Shown here piece after piece: positions 8,147 to 19,795 of a stretch of 43,315 bases of DNA (the first letter of the stretch is position 1; each line of letters opens with the position of its first letter). The notes under the pieces are model-generated. The model searched no databases, was not told the DNA's origin, and saw nothing but the letters and a program-made list of their open reading frames with translations. Position numbers and translations under genes: made by a program. The stretch is from Acidobacteriota bacterium (GTDB lineage Bacteria > Acidobacteriota > Vicinamibacteria > Vicinamibacterales > UBA8438): contig JAGWAH010000007.1 of NCBI GenBank assembly GCA_021296515.1, positions 17,817-61,131 on the forward strand, read 5' to 3'.

Positions 8147-9675
8147 CCGAGCTGCTCGCACTGCTGCCGTCGTACCTGACCGCGCACCTGCAGCTCACGC
8201 TGCTGGCGTTGCTGCTGAGCGCCGGCATCAGCGTGCCGCTGGGCATCGCGGCCAGCCGCATCACCTGGCTCGAGCAGCCGTCCCTGGCCCTGGCCGGGAT
8301 CATCCAGACCGTCCCCAGCCTGGCCCTGCTCGCCGCCATGGTGCCCGTGCTCGCCGCCCTCGACCTGCAGAGCATCGGGTTTCTGCCGGCCATCGTCGGC
8401 CTGACGCTCTATGGTGTGCTCCCGGTGCTGCGCAACACCGTGACGGGCATCGCCGGCGTCGACCCCGCGCTCCGGGAAGCGGCCCGCGGCGTAGGCATGA
8501 CCGCCCGGCAACAGTTGCTGCTGGTGGAGTTGCCGCTGGCTATGCCGGTCATCGTCGCGGGCATCCGCACCGCGACGGTCTGGGTGGTCGGCATCGCGAC
8601 GCTGTCGACGCCGGTGGGAGCGACCAGCCTCGGCAACTACATCTTCAGCGGACTGCAGACCCGCAACTACGCCGCGATCCTCGTCGGGTGCGTGGCCGCT
8701 GCCGGCCTGGCTCTGCTGCTCGACGGACTGGTGCGGGCCATCGAGGTCGGTCTCGTGCGGCGCCGGCGCGGGCGTCTGGCCGCGGCGCTGGGAGCCGTCG
8801 CAGTGCTCTACGCCTACGCCGGGATCACGCTCGCGGCCCCGTTGCTCGGCGATCGGGAGCGGCCGATCGTCGTCGGCGCCAAGAGCTTCACCGAGCAGTA
8901 CATCCTGAGCGCCGCGATCGCGGGCTGGGTCGAACGCGAGACCGGCCGGCCGACCGCGCTGCTGCAATCGCTCGGCTCGCTCGTGGCCTTCGACGCCGTC
9001 GACACCGGTGAGGTGGACGTCTACGTCGACTACACCGGCACCATCTGGGCGAACGAGATGGGACGGGCGCAGATCCGAGCGGGGCGAGCCGAGATGCTCG
9101 ACGGCGTCCGCGACTTCCTGGAGGACGGGCACGGCATGACGCTCGCGGCGACGCTGGGGTTCGAGAACACGTACGCCCTGACCGTGCGCGCGGAGCACGC
9201 GGAGCGCCTGGGCCTGCGGACCATCGGCGACCTGGCGGATCACGCGCCGCGGCTGGCCATCGGCGCCGACGTCGAGTTTTTCGCCCGCCCGGAATGGCCG
9301 GCGGTCCGCGACACCTACGGGCTGGATTTCCGGGAAGAGCGCGCCATGGACGCGTCGCTCATGTACCAGGCCGCGGCGACCGAGGAGGTCGACGTGATCA
9401 GCGCCTATACGACGGATGGGCGGATCGCGGCCTACGACCTGCGCGTGCTCGAGGACGACCGCGGCGCGATCCCGCCCTACGATGCGATCCTGGTTGCCGG
9501 CGCCCGACTCGCCGCGGAGGCACCGGACGTGCTCGACGCGCTGGCGCGTCTCGAAGGCGCCATCGACGCGGAGCGGATGCGCAGCATGAACCTGCGGGTC
9601 GACGAGCGGGGGGAAGACCCCGCGACGGTGGCGGCGGCGTTCGTCGAGACACTGTCCAACGACCGCGCTCCGTGA
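8143..9675 (+). CDS. ABC transporter permease fused to substrate-binding domain (OpuCB-OpuCC type)
   Basis: This 510-residue protein combines two functions. Residues 1 to about 210 form a membrane permease with several hydrophobic helices and the EAA-like loop ALREAARGVGMTARQQLLLVELPLAMPVIVAGIRTAT. A linker with another membrane helix (about 217-237) leads into an OpuAC-type periplasmic binding domain from about residue 244 (VVGAKSFTEQYILSAAIAGW, VDVYVDYTGTIWANEM, LGFENTYAL, VDVISAYTTDGRI). Such fusions are known for glycine betaine/choline/carnitine importers, where the binding domain is tethered to the outer face of the inner membrane. It is translationally coupled to the ATPase gene before it. 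The two genes make a complete importer with no separate binding protein. Ligand residues cannot be assigned with confidence from sequence alone. Confidence 0.88.
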   Translation: MTELLALLPSYLTAHLQLTLLALLLSAGISVPLGIAASRITWLEQPSLALAGIIQTVPSLALLAAMVPVLAALDLQSIGFLPAIVGLTLYGVLPVLRNTVTGIAGVDPALREAARGVGMTARQQLLLVELPLAMPVIVAGIRTATVWVVGIATLSTPVGATSLGNYIFSGLQTRNYAAILVGCVAAAGLALLLDGLVRAIEVGLVRRRRGRLAAALGAVAVLYAYAGITLAAPLLGDRERPIVVGAKSFTEQYILSAAIAGWVERETGRPTALLQSLGSLVAFDAVDTGEVDVYVDYTGTIWANEMGRAQIRAGRAEMLDGVRDFLEDGHGMTLAATLGFENTYALTVRAEHAERLGLRTIGDLADHAPRLAIGADVEFFARPEWPAVRDTYGLDFREERAMDASLMYQAAATEEVDVISAYTTDGRIAAYDLRVLEDDRGAIPPYDAILVAGARLAAEAPDVLDALARLEGAIDAERMRSMNLRVDERGEDPATVAAAFVETLSNDRAP

Positions 9676-9796
9676 GCGGTCCCGTTGTCGACCGCAAGAC
9701 GCGCCACTGAGGGTGAGGCGACCCGTCGGCAAAGCATCCACGGCGTGCCCGGCGAGCAGAACGCACGGGCGACCGGGGCCTGCGAGGAGCACACGC

Positions 9797-10342
9797 ATGC
9801 CGATTCTGGAATACCTGGGACTGGCCGGCGCCCGCGAAGATGCGTCGCGCGAGGCCGACGTCGTCCGCCACATCGTCGGCGAGCTGGAAGCGTTGCCGGA
9901 AGACCGCGCCCGCTACCTCGCAACGTTCGCCTGGGTGCTCGGCCGCGCCGCCCACGCAGACTCCCACGTGAGCGACGACGAGACACGGAAGATGGAGGAC
10001 ATCGTCCGCGTCCTCGGGCATCTGCCCGAGGCGCAGGCGGTGCTGGTCGTGGAGATGGCCAAGCACCAGGTGCGCCTGTTCGGGGGCACCCAGAACTACG
10101 CGGTGACACGCGGCTTCCGCGAACTCTCGACCCCCGAGCAGCGCGTCGAGCTGCTCGAGTGCGTCTTCGCCGTCTCGGCCGCCGACGAGTCGATCACGGT
10201 CGTCGAAGAGGGCGAGGCCCGCAAGATCTCGACCGAGCTCGGACTCGACCACGCCGAGTTCGTTCGCGCCCGCGCCGCCTACGTGGAGCACCTCGAGGCT
10301 CTGAAGACGCTACGCGGCAGGCGCCCGCCCCTTGCGCGTTGA
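9797..10342 (+). CDS. TerB-like (tellurite-resistance TerB family) protein
   Basis: The 181-residue, helix-rich, acidic soluble protein resembles the TerB/DnaJ-N-like family: LATFAWVLGRAAHADSHVSDDETRKMEDI and a second half with VFAVSAADESITVVEEGEARKI, two similar helical units each with an AxADxxxxxxE pattern that in TerB proteins binds metal. I chose ATG 9797 because GAGGAG lies about seven bases upstream; an in-frame GTG at 9713 would add a poorly conserved leader. A direct role in tellurite resistance is not implied, since lone TerB domains occur widely without the ter operon. Its 3' end overlaps the convergent AI-2E-type gene by 33 bases. Confidence 0.72.
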   Translation: MPILEYLGLAGAREDASREADVVRHIVGELEALPEDRARYLATFAWVLGRAAHADSHVSDDETRKMEDIVRVLGHLPEAQAVLVVEMAKHQVRLFGGTQNYAVTRGFRELSTPEQRVELLECVFAVSAADESITVVEEGEARKISTELGLDHAEFVRARAAYVEHLEALKTLRGRRPPLAR

Positions 10343-11428
10343 GACCGACACGGCCGGATTCGCATCGAGCATCACCGCCAGCCAGCGCAGGTCGGCGGTG
10401 TTCTCCAGGGCGATCTTGACGACCATGGTGAGGGGGACCGAGAAGAGCATCCCGACCGGCCCCCAGACCCAGCCCCAGAAGACGAGGGACACGAAGACCA
10501 CGAGGGTCGAGAGTCCGAGGCGCCGGCCGAGAAGCGTCGGCTCGATCAGGTTCCCGAACGCGACGTTCACCAGCAGGTACCCCGCCGCGATGATCACGGC
10601 CGGACCGGGTCCGAGTTGCAGCAGCGCCAGCAGCACGGCCGGAATCGCCGCGAAGATGGAGCCGAGGGTCGGAATGAAGTTGAACATGAAGGCGACGACG
10701 CCCCACAGCAAGGGAAAATCGAGCCCCATGATCGCAACCCAGATCCCGACGATGACCCCGGTGGCCGCACTGACGGTGGCCTTGGTGACGAGGTAGGTCT
10801 GGATCTGGGCGGAGATGCGCCCGAGGTGTCCGAACGGGTCGGGTCCCGCCCCGAACGCGAGCTTGATCTTCGCAGTGAAGCCTGCCGCCTCGAACAGGAT
10901 GAAGACCACGGTCAGGAACACCAGAAAGGCGTTGGAAAGAAAGGCGCCGATCGTCCGTACCGTGTTGCCGATGATCGCGCCGGTGTTGCCGATGATCGCG
11001 CCGATCGTGTCGGCGGTTCCGAATGCCGCGAGCGAGGCCGATTGCCACTCTTCCCGCAACTCCTCCACCGGCAGGCCGAGGGTTGCGCCCAGCGCGGTGA
11101 CGGAGGTCGCCAGATCGCCGACCCGGGCGCGGTAGCGGGGAATCACCTCCGTCAACTGGTTGACCGACTGCGCCAGCAGCGCCACCAGGATCCCGATGAC
11201 CGAGGCGACCGCCAGGACGGTCAGCAGAACGGCCAGCGGTTTCGGGACGCGCATGCGCACCAGCCAGTTCATCAGCGGCACGTTCACTACCGCGAGAAAT
11301 ACGGCGATCAGAAAGGGCAGGATGAGGGCGGCTGCGGCGCGCAGGCCGGCGATGACGATGACGATGCAGGCCGCGGCGACGAGGAATCGCAGGCCGGCGT
11401 CGCGGCGCTGGCGCGGCTCAGGGCTCAT
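10310..11428 (-). CDS. AI-2E family transporter (PF01594 type)
   Basis: The 372-residue membrane protein has the family layout: two N-terminal helix pairs (FLVAAACIVIVIAGLRAAAAL, ILPFLIAVFLAVVNVPLMNWL, PLAVLLTVLAVASVIGI), a soluble segment with VIPRYRARVGDL, and a C-terminal helical bundle including FLVFLTVVFILFEA, GVVAFMFNFIPTLGSIFAAIPAVLLALLQ and GNLIEPTLLGRRLGLSTLVVFVSLVFWGWVWGPVGMLFSVPLTMVVK. The GNxIEP and GPxGMxLxxPL-like motifs are diagnostic. Relatives include TqsA (AI-2 export) and Na+/H+ antiporter-like proteins, so the substrate is open. It lies directly after egtD, whose stop is 16 bases away, across a short duplication that repeats the start region. Confidence 0.85.
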   Translation of the reverse strand: MSPEPRQRRDAGLRFLVAAACIVIVIAGLRAAAALILPFLIAVFLAVVNVPLMNWLVRMRVPKPLAVLLTVLAVASVIGILVALLAQSVNQLTEVIPRYRARVGDLATSVTALGATLGLPVEELREEWQSASLAAFGTADTIGAIIGNTGAIIGNTVRTIGAFLSNAFLVFLTVVFILFEAAGFTAKIKLAFGAGPDPFGHLGRISAQIQTYLVTKATVSAATGVIVGIWVAIMGLDFPLLWGVVAFMFNFIPTLGSIFAAIPAVLLALLQLGPGPAVIIAAGYLLVNVAFGNLIEPTLLGRRLGLSTLVVFVSLVFWGWVWGPVGMLFSVPLTMVVKIALENTADLRWLAVMLDANPAVSVSTRKGRAPAA

Positions 11429-11447
11429 GGCGCGGCTCGGGGCTCAT
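11410..11447 (-). repeat. 19-bp tandem duplication spanning the egtD stop and the next start codon
   Basis: Two adjacent 19-base units, 11410-11428 and 11429-11447, differ at one base (TGGCGCGGCTC[A/G]GGGCTCA on the + strand). Each contains a CAT, an ATG on the minus strand. The first ATG (11447) overlaps the egtD stop as ATGA but opens only a nine-codon frame ending at 11418. The second (11428) starts the transporter. Confidence 0.75.
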
Positions 11448-12439
11448 GGCGCGTCGAAGAGGGTCAGCGCGAATGCCGCGGCGGGCTCGATCCACTGTGC
11501 GCCGTACGCGAATCCGGCGCGCGCGGCCATGTCCACCACGTCATCCGGGCGGTACTTGTGCGAGCTCTCGGTCCAGATCGTCTCTCCCTCGGCGAACCGG
11601 ATGCAATGATCGGCGCCCGGAAGACAGACGGTCTGCTCCGCCTGACTGACGAGATAGGACTCGACGCGCGACTCCTGCGCGTTCCAGACGACGCGGTGCG
11701 CGAACTGCTCGATCTCGAAGTCGGCGTCGAGCTCGCGGTTCAGGCGGACGAGGAGATTGCGGTTGAACGCCGCCGTCACTCCCAGCGGATCGTCGTAGGC
11801 GAGCATCAGCTCCTGCTCCGGCTTGACGAGATCCGTGCCGAGCAGGAGACTGTCGCCCGGCCGCAACGCCGCGCCGACGTCGGCGAGGAAGCGATCCGCT
11901 TCGCTCGGGGCCAGGTTGCCGATGTTCGACCCGAGAAACAACACCATGGCCGAGCGGCCCGGCTGGAGCTCGGCGACGGCGGCGCGCAGGCCGTCGGCGT
12001 ACGAGCCCCGGTGGCCGCGCACCGCGATCGACGAATGGCGCGCGAGGGTCCGGCCGGCGCGGGCCAGCGCCGTCTCCGAGATGTCGATCAGATGGACCGT
12101 CGCCGCTCGATCCTGCGCGGCCAGACCCGCGGTCAGGATGGCGAGCTTCTCGCCGTTGCCGCCGCCGAGCTCGACCAGCGTGGCGGGATCGTCGAGCCGC
12201 GCGAGGATCGCATCGCGCTCCCGTGTCAACAGAGCGCGCTCGCCGCGCGTGATCGGGTACCAGGGCAGCTCGCAGATGGCCTCGAACAGGTGCGACCCGA
12301 GCGCGTCGTACAGGTACTTCGCCGCCAGACGCTTGGGCGATCTCGTGAGCCCCTCGACCACGTCGCGTGCGAGAGCCTCGTCGCGGGTCGCCTGCCCCGC
12401 CGCCGCGGGGCGGTCGGATACCGCTTCCAGCGCCGTCAC
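11444..12439 (-). CDS. egtD: L-histidine N(alpha)-methyltransferase EgtD
   Basis: EgtD trimethylates histidine to hercynine with S-adenosylmethionine, the first step of ergothioneine synthesis. The 331-residue protein shows the family signatures: LTRSPKRLAAKYLYDALGS, LFEAICELPWYPITRGE, LVELGGGNGEKLAILTAG (SAM-binding), HLIDISETAL, VLFLGSNIGNLAPSEA, LLLGTDLVKPEQELMLAYDD, FNRNLLVRLNRELDADF and the late MAARAGF. I start it at GTG 12439, which overlaps the egtB stop as GTGA; the frame stays open further upstream inside egtB but does not look like protein there. Pairing with egtB makes the assignment firm. The product acts in the cytoplasm. Confidence 0.93.
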   Translation of the reverse strand: MTALEAVSDRPAAAGQATRDEALARDVVEGLTRSPKRLAAKYLYDALGSHLFEAICELPWYPITRGERALLTRERDAILARLDDPATLVELGGGNGEKLAILTAGLAAQDRAATVHLIDISETALARAGRTLARHSSIAVRGHRGSYADGLRAAVAELQPGRSAMVLFLGSNIGNLAPSEADRFLADVGAALRPGDSLLLGTDLVKPEQELMLAYDDPLGVTAAFNRNLLVRLNRELDADFEIEQFAHRVVWNAQESRVESYLVSQAEQTVCLPGADHCIRFAEGETIWTESSHKYRPDDVVDMAARAGFAYGAQWIEPAAAFALTLFDAP

Positions 12440-13770
12440 TGCGTGTCTCCGGCGCAGCGGAAAGTCGCGTACGCGTACGGATAGTGCGGCCGGAACCAGT
12501 TCCGGAAGCTGCGGCGCACGAGACCGCGCGCGGTGGCCGGCGATGCCCCCTTGACCACGAAGTGCTCGCCGTCGAAGAAGTCCGCGGAGTACTCGGGATA
12601 GGAGGCCATCGCCTCGAACCCGGGAAAACCGGCGAACGGCGTGGACGTCCATTCCCAGCCGTTGCCGGCGAGATCGTGCACACCCCAGGCGCTCGCACCC
12701 GCCGGGAAGGAGCCCACCGGCACCGGATCCCGGTAGCGGAAATCGAAGTTGCCCCGGGTTTCATCCGGCGGCGCAGCGCCCCAGGGGTGCGCCCGTTCGG
12801 ATCCGTCCGGCGTTCCGAAGGCGGCCCGGTGGTACTCGGCTTCGGTCGGCAGCCGCCGCCCCTTCCAGCGCGCGAAGGCGCTCGCCTCGTCGTGCGTCAC
12901 GTAGACCGGCCACCCCTGCGGCAGCGGCACGCGGCCGAACATGCCGCGCCAGAACCAGTCGCCGTCCGAACGTTCCCAGAACAACGGGTACGCGCGCCCG
13001 GCCTCCTGGCGCCGCCGCCACGCCGCTGGCGACCACAGCGCGGGGTCGTCGTACCCGAGGTACTCGGCGTTGGTCACATCGTGCACGTCTATCGCGAACG
13101 CGGGAACGTCGACGCGGAGGAACGGAAACTCGTTGTCCCAGCCGAAGCGGACCTGCGTCGTCGAGGCGCCGAGCGTGGCGCGGCCGGCCGGGATCGTCAC
13201 CATCTCGCGCCGAGCAGGAGCGGACTCGGCCACCCCGGCCGGCTCGTACCCGGCGGGACGCCGCTTGAAGCGCGGATCGAGACGGTGCCACATGTAGAGC
13301 AGCGTCTCCTGGTGCATCTCCTCGTGCTCCAGGATCGTGAAGACGCCCTGGCCGCGCCGCAGCACGGGGTTCTCTTCGCCCTCGACAGGGGCGGATGCGA
13401 GCGCGGACAGGATGGCGTCGTCGGCCTGCTCCGCGTAGCGGCGCACGGCGTCCCGGGACGGCCAGCTCCGGACAGCCGACGCCGAGGCGGCCGTCCCGTC
13501 AGCGGGGTCGATCCCGCGCGCGAACAGCACCTCCAGGTCGCCGTCGACACCGGGATGCCCGAGCCCGCGCTTCAGAAAGGCGTTCACGGCGAACGCGGGA
13601 ATATGACCGTCATAGAAGACGACGGGATGCCGGAGCGGGATCGGCTGCTCGTAGTAGGCGTCCGGCGTGAGCATCTCGAAGAGCTCCCGCGTCCGGTTCC
13701 GATTCTCGCGATAGGCCTGAATCACCTGCCGGCGATCGACGACCCCGGCGCCGGACGGCGCAACCTGCAT
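12436..13770 (-). CDS. egtB: EgtB-type iron-dependent sulfoxide synthase (ergothioneine biosynthesis)
   Basis: EgtB joins hercynine to a thiol (gamma-glutamylcysteine or cysteine) with O2. The 444-residue protein has an N-terminal DinB-like four-helix domain and a C-terminal formylglycine-generating-enzyme (FGE/SUMF1) fold. Probable iron ligands are His in VVFYDGHIPAF and the HxxxHxE of EHEEMHQETLLYMWH. The FGE half shows VTIPAGRATLGAS, DVHDVTNAEYLGY, WPVYVTHDEASAFARWKGRRLPTEAEYHRAAFG and GNGWEWTSTPFAGFPG. ATG 13770 is preceded by GGGAGG at good spacing. The LRHPVVFYDGH region also recalls OvoA and selenoneine-synthase relatives, but the overlapping egtD argues for ergothioneine. No EgtA, EgtC or EgtE gene is nearby. 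Confidence 0.9.
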   Translation of the reverse strand: MQVAPSGAGVVDRRQVIQAYRENRNRTRELFEMLTPDAYYEQPIPLRHPVVFYDGHIPAFAVNAFLKRGLGHPGVDGDLEVLFARGIDPADGTAASASAVRSWPSRDAVRRYAEQADDAILSALASAPVEGEENPVLRRGQGVFTILEHEEMHQETLLYMWHRLDPRFKRRPAGYEPAGVAESAPARREMVTIPAGRATLGASTTQVRFGWDNEFPFLRVDVPAFAIDVHDVTNAEYLGYDDPALWSPAAWRRRQEAGRAYPLFWERSDGDWFWRGMFGRVPLPQGWPVYVTHDEASAFARWKGRRLPTEAEYHRAAFGTPDGSERAHPWGAAPPDETRGNFDFRYRDPVPVGSFPAGASAWGVHDLAGNGWEWTSTPFAGFPGFEAMASYPEYSADFFDGEHFVVKGASPATARGLVRRSFRNWFRPHYPYAYATFRCAGDTQ

Positions 13771-13851
13771 CAAGGCAACCTCCCGAATCGAGCCATGCTT
13801 CCCATGATCGTACCAGAACGGGACACGCCGGACGCAGGCGGCGCGCCGGGC

Positions 13852-13860
13852 TGGTATGCT
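13852..13860 (+). promoter_or_regulatory. possible extended -10 promoter upstream of tRNA-Leu
   Basis: TGGTATGCT (TGn plus TATGCT) ends 53 bases before the tRNA. No good -35 element is visible. On the opposite strand TGGTACGAT at about 13806-13814 could serve egtB in the same way. Both are weak calls. Confidence 0.3.
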
Positions 13861-13913
13861 AGTCTGATCCGCGGCAGCGGCGCCCACGGCTCCACCCCGC
13901 GCCGGCGAACGAC

Positions 13914-13998
13914 GCGAAAGTGGCGGAACTGGCAGACGCGCCGGATTTAGGATCCGGTAGCCGCAAGGCTATGGGGGTTCGAGTCCCCCCAGACCGCA
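13914..13998 (+). tRNA. tRNA-Leu (anticodon UAG) with mispaired acceptor stem
   Basis: The D arm (GCGGAACTGGCAGACGC), the anticodon arm CCGGA-TTTAGGA-TCCGG with anticodon UAG, a long class II variable arm AGCC-GCAA-GGCT and a T arm GGGGG-TTCGAGT-CCCCC are all intact, which identifies a leucine tRNA reading CUN codons. The 5' acceptor strand GCGAAAG does not match the 3' strand AGACCGC: only the outer GCG/CGC pairs form. One extra C also sits between the T stem and the 3' strand. CCA is not encoded. The gene could be a chimera, a decaying copy or an assembly fault; see findings. Confidence 0.8.
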
Positions 13999-14064
13999 AC
14001 GCAGCCTCGGTGCCGTCGGCGGGACCAGCGGCCCGCCGGGGGTTGGAGCTGCCGGCAGTACACG

Positions 14065-15360
14065 ATGACGACGGCGATGAAATCGGAACTGAGGGACGTC
14101 GGCGCGTGCCGCAAGGAGCTGGCCGTCGAGATCCCGGCGGCCACGGTCGACGGGGCGATCGACCGCATCTCGAGACGCTACGGCAAGTCGGCCAAGGTGC
14201 AGGGATTCAGGCCGGGCAAGGTGCCCGCCAGGGTCGTACGGGTGCGCTTCCACGATCAGATCCTCCGCGACGTCGCCCAGGACCTGATTCCCGAGGCGGT
14301 GGAAGAGGCCGTGGCGGAGCACGAGCTGCAGCCGGTGGCCGCGCCGGAGATCCGCGACGTGGAGGTCGACGACGGGAAGCCGCTCACCTTCACCGCGCTT
14401 CTCGAGACAATCCCGGAGGTCGATCCGGGCGACTACACCGCGTTCACGCTGCGACAGACGCCGGTCACGGTGGACGCCGGCGCCGTGGAGCAGGCCGTCG
14501 AACGGCTGCGCCAGGGGCGCGCGCAACTGGAACCGGTAGCCGAACGCCCCTCCGAGCGGGGCGACGTCCTGACCGTCGATCTCGAGCGACGGCTGCCGGA
14601 CCAGCCGGGCGCGGCGCCGGAACATCTCCAGGGGGTGCGGGTCGAGATCGGCAGCGACGCGAATCCGCCCGGGTTCGACGACGAGCTGGTCGGGCTGGAG
14701 ACCGGCGCCACGCGCTCGTTCACGGTGACCCACGCGGAGAACGACGCCGTCCGCAGGCTCGCGGGCCGGCAGGCGTCCTATGCGGTCGAGGTCAAGAACG
14801 TGCAGCGGCCGGTGCCGCCGGATCTCGACGACGAGTTCGCCCGCTCACTCGGCAAGTTCGACGATCTGGCCGCCCTGCGGGCGCGGGTCGACGCCGACCT
14901 GCGGGCGCAGGCCGACGCCGAGGCGCGCAACGAGGTGCGCCAGGACCTGCTGCGGCAGCTCGCGAACCGGGTCACGGTCGAGGTGCCGGAAGCGCTGATC
15001 GGGCGCGAGCTGGACCGCCGCGTCGAGCAGGTCGCCCGGCGCCTCCTGGAAGAGCAAGTCGACCCCCGGCAGGCGCGCATCGACTGGAACGCGTTCCGCG
15101 AGCAGCAGCGCGCATCGGCAACGGACACCGTCCGCGGGACGCTCGTGCTCGACGCGATCGCCGGCCGGGAGGCGATCGAGGTAACGGGCGGCGACGTGGA
15201 CCAGGAGGTCGAACGCCAAGCGGCGCTGAGCGGCCGCACGCCCCAGGCGATCCGAGCGCTCCTCGAGAAGGACGGGGGCATCGGACAGCTCCGGGCGGGC
15301 CTGCGGCGCGAGAAGGCGATCGCGCTGCTGATGAAGCGCGCGACGATCGTGAGCCTCTGA
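14065..15360 (+). CDS. tig: trigger factor, ribosome-associated chaperone and prolyl isomerase
   Basis: Trigger factor binds ribosomal protein L23 at the exit tunnel and shields nascent chains. The 431-residue length is normal. The N-terminal ribosome-binding domain contains the signature-like GFRPGKVPARVVRVRF (family GFRxGKxP). A PPIase domain follows at about 160-250 (ERPSERGDVLTVDLE, GFDDELVGLETGATRSFTVT, YAVEVKNVQRPVPPDLDDEFARSL), then the C-terminal helical chaperone region. It opens the classic tig-clpP-clpX-lon cluster. The usual strong ribosome-binding site is not obvious; ATG 14065 or 14077 could be used. Confidence 0.95.
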   Translation: MTTAMKSELRDVGACRKELAVEIPAATVDGAIDRISRRYGKSAKVQGFRPGKVPARVVRVRFHDQILRDVAQDLIPEAVEEAVAEHELQPVAAPEIRDVEVDDGKPLTFTALLETIPEVDPGDYTAFTLRQTPVTVDAGAVEQAVERLRQGRAQLEPVAERPSERGDVLTVDLERRLPDQPGAAPEHLQGVRVEIGSDANPPGFDDELVGLETGATRSFTVTHAENDAVRRLAGRQASYAVEVKNVQRPVPPDLDDEFARSLGKFDDLAALRARVDADLRAQADAEARNEVRQDLLRQLANRVTVEVPEALIGRELDRRVEQVARRLLEEQVDPRQARIDWNAFREQQRASATDTVRGTLVLDAIAGREAIEVTGGDVDQEVERQAALSGRTPQAIRALLEKDGGIGQLRAGLRREKAIALLMKRATIVSL

Positions 15361-15421
15361 CCCGTGCCGGCGGCGGCCAGCGCGGCGCAGGCCCGGGCTT
15401 CGTACCATGTAACCTATTCCC

Positions 15422-16024
15422 ATGCCTGAATCCCGATCGCAGCTCATTCCCATGGTGGTCGAGCAGACCAACCGGGGCGAGCGCGCCTACGACATCTACT
15501 CCCGCCTGCTGAAGGACAGCATCGTCTTCATCGGGTCGTCCATCGACGACGCGCTCGCGAACCTGGTCATCGCGCAGATGCTGTTCCTCGAGGCGGAGGA
15601 TCCCGACCGCGACATCCTGCTCTACATCAACAGCCCGGGCGGGGTGATCTCGGCCGGACTCGCGATCTACGACACCATGCAGTTCATCAAGCCGGACGTG
15701 CAGACCTACTGCATCGGCCAGGCCGCCTCGATGGCCGCGGTGCTGCTCGCGTCGGGCACCGGCGGGAAGCGGTTCTCGCTGCCCAACTCGCGGATCATCA
15801 TCCACCAGCCGCTGATGACCGGGCTGGGCGGCCAGGCGACCGACATCGACATCCACGCCAAGGAGATCCTGCGCACGCGCGCGCGGCTCAACGAGATTCT
15901 GGCCGAGCACACGAAACAGTCGCTCGACCGGATCGCCGAGGACACCGAGCGGGACTACATCATGAGCGCCGAGCAGAGCCGCGAATACGGTATCATTGAC
16001 GACGTGATCCGGGAACGGGCGTAG
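15422..16024 (+). CDS. clpP: ATP-dependent Clp protease proteolytic subunit ClpP
   Basis: The 200-residue serine peptidase forms the tetradecameric barrel that degrades substrates fed by ClpX. The catalytic triad is visible: Ser in [12 protein letters not shown], His in SRIIIHQPL, and Asp in the late [12 protein letters not shown] region. Other hallmarks are [23 protein letters not shown] and [20 protein letters not shown]. It lies 61 bases after tig and just before clpX in the same direction, so co-transcription is likely. Confidence 0.97.
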   Translation: MPESRSQLIPMVVEQTNRGERAYDIYSRLLKDSIVFIGSSIDDALANLVIAQMLFLEAEDPDRDILLYINSPGGVISAGLAIYDTMQFIKPDVQTYCIGQAASMAAVLLASGTGGKRFSLPNSRIIIHQPLMTGLGGQATDIDIHAKEILRTRARLNEILAEHTKQSLDRIAEDTERDYIMSAEQSREYGIIDDVIRERA

Positions 16025-16047
16025 CGCCAGCGAGTGTGCGTCAGGCC

Positions 16048-17298
<1,251 letters not shown>

Positions 17299-17319
17299 CC
17301 GGGCCAGGATCCTCATCGC

Positions 17320-19686
<2,367 letters not shown>

Positions 19687-19687
19687 G

Positions 19688-19705
19688 CGCGACCCTACGG
19701 TCGCG
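19688..19705 (+). terminator. hairpin directly after lon
   Basis: CGCGACC-CTAC-GGTCGCG forms a perfect 7-bp stem with a 4-base loop, starting one base after the lon stop. No T run follows. It may attenuate or stabilise the lon message. Confidence 0.4.
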
Positions 19706-19708
19706 TTG

Positions 19709-19732
19709 GGAGTTCCGCTGGGGCGAAACTCC
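19709..19732 (+). terminator. second hairpin between lon and engB
   Basis: GGAGTTCCGC (19709-19718), loop TGGG and GCGAAACTCC (19723-19732) pair over ten positions with one C/A mismatch, three bases after the first hairpin. There is no T tract. The tandem pair may partly insulate engB from the clp-lon block. Confidence 0.4.
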
Positions 19733-19795
19733 TGCGTAGACACGCGCCGCGCCTGGCGCTGCCAGAACGTCGAACGGGCGCGCGGGCTTCCCCCG

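Noticed and set aside
9797-10342. Tellurite-resistance operon
   Set aside because: Only a lone TerB-like domain is present, with no terA, terC, terD or terZ nearby.
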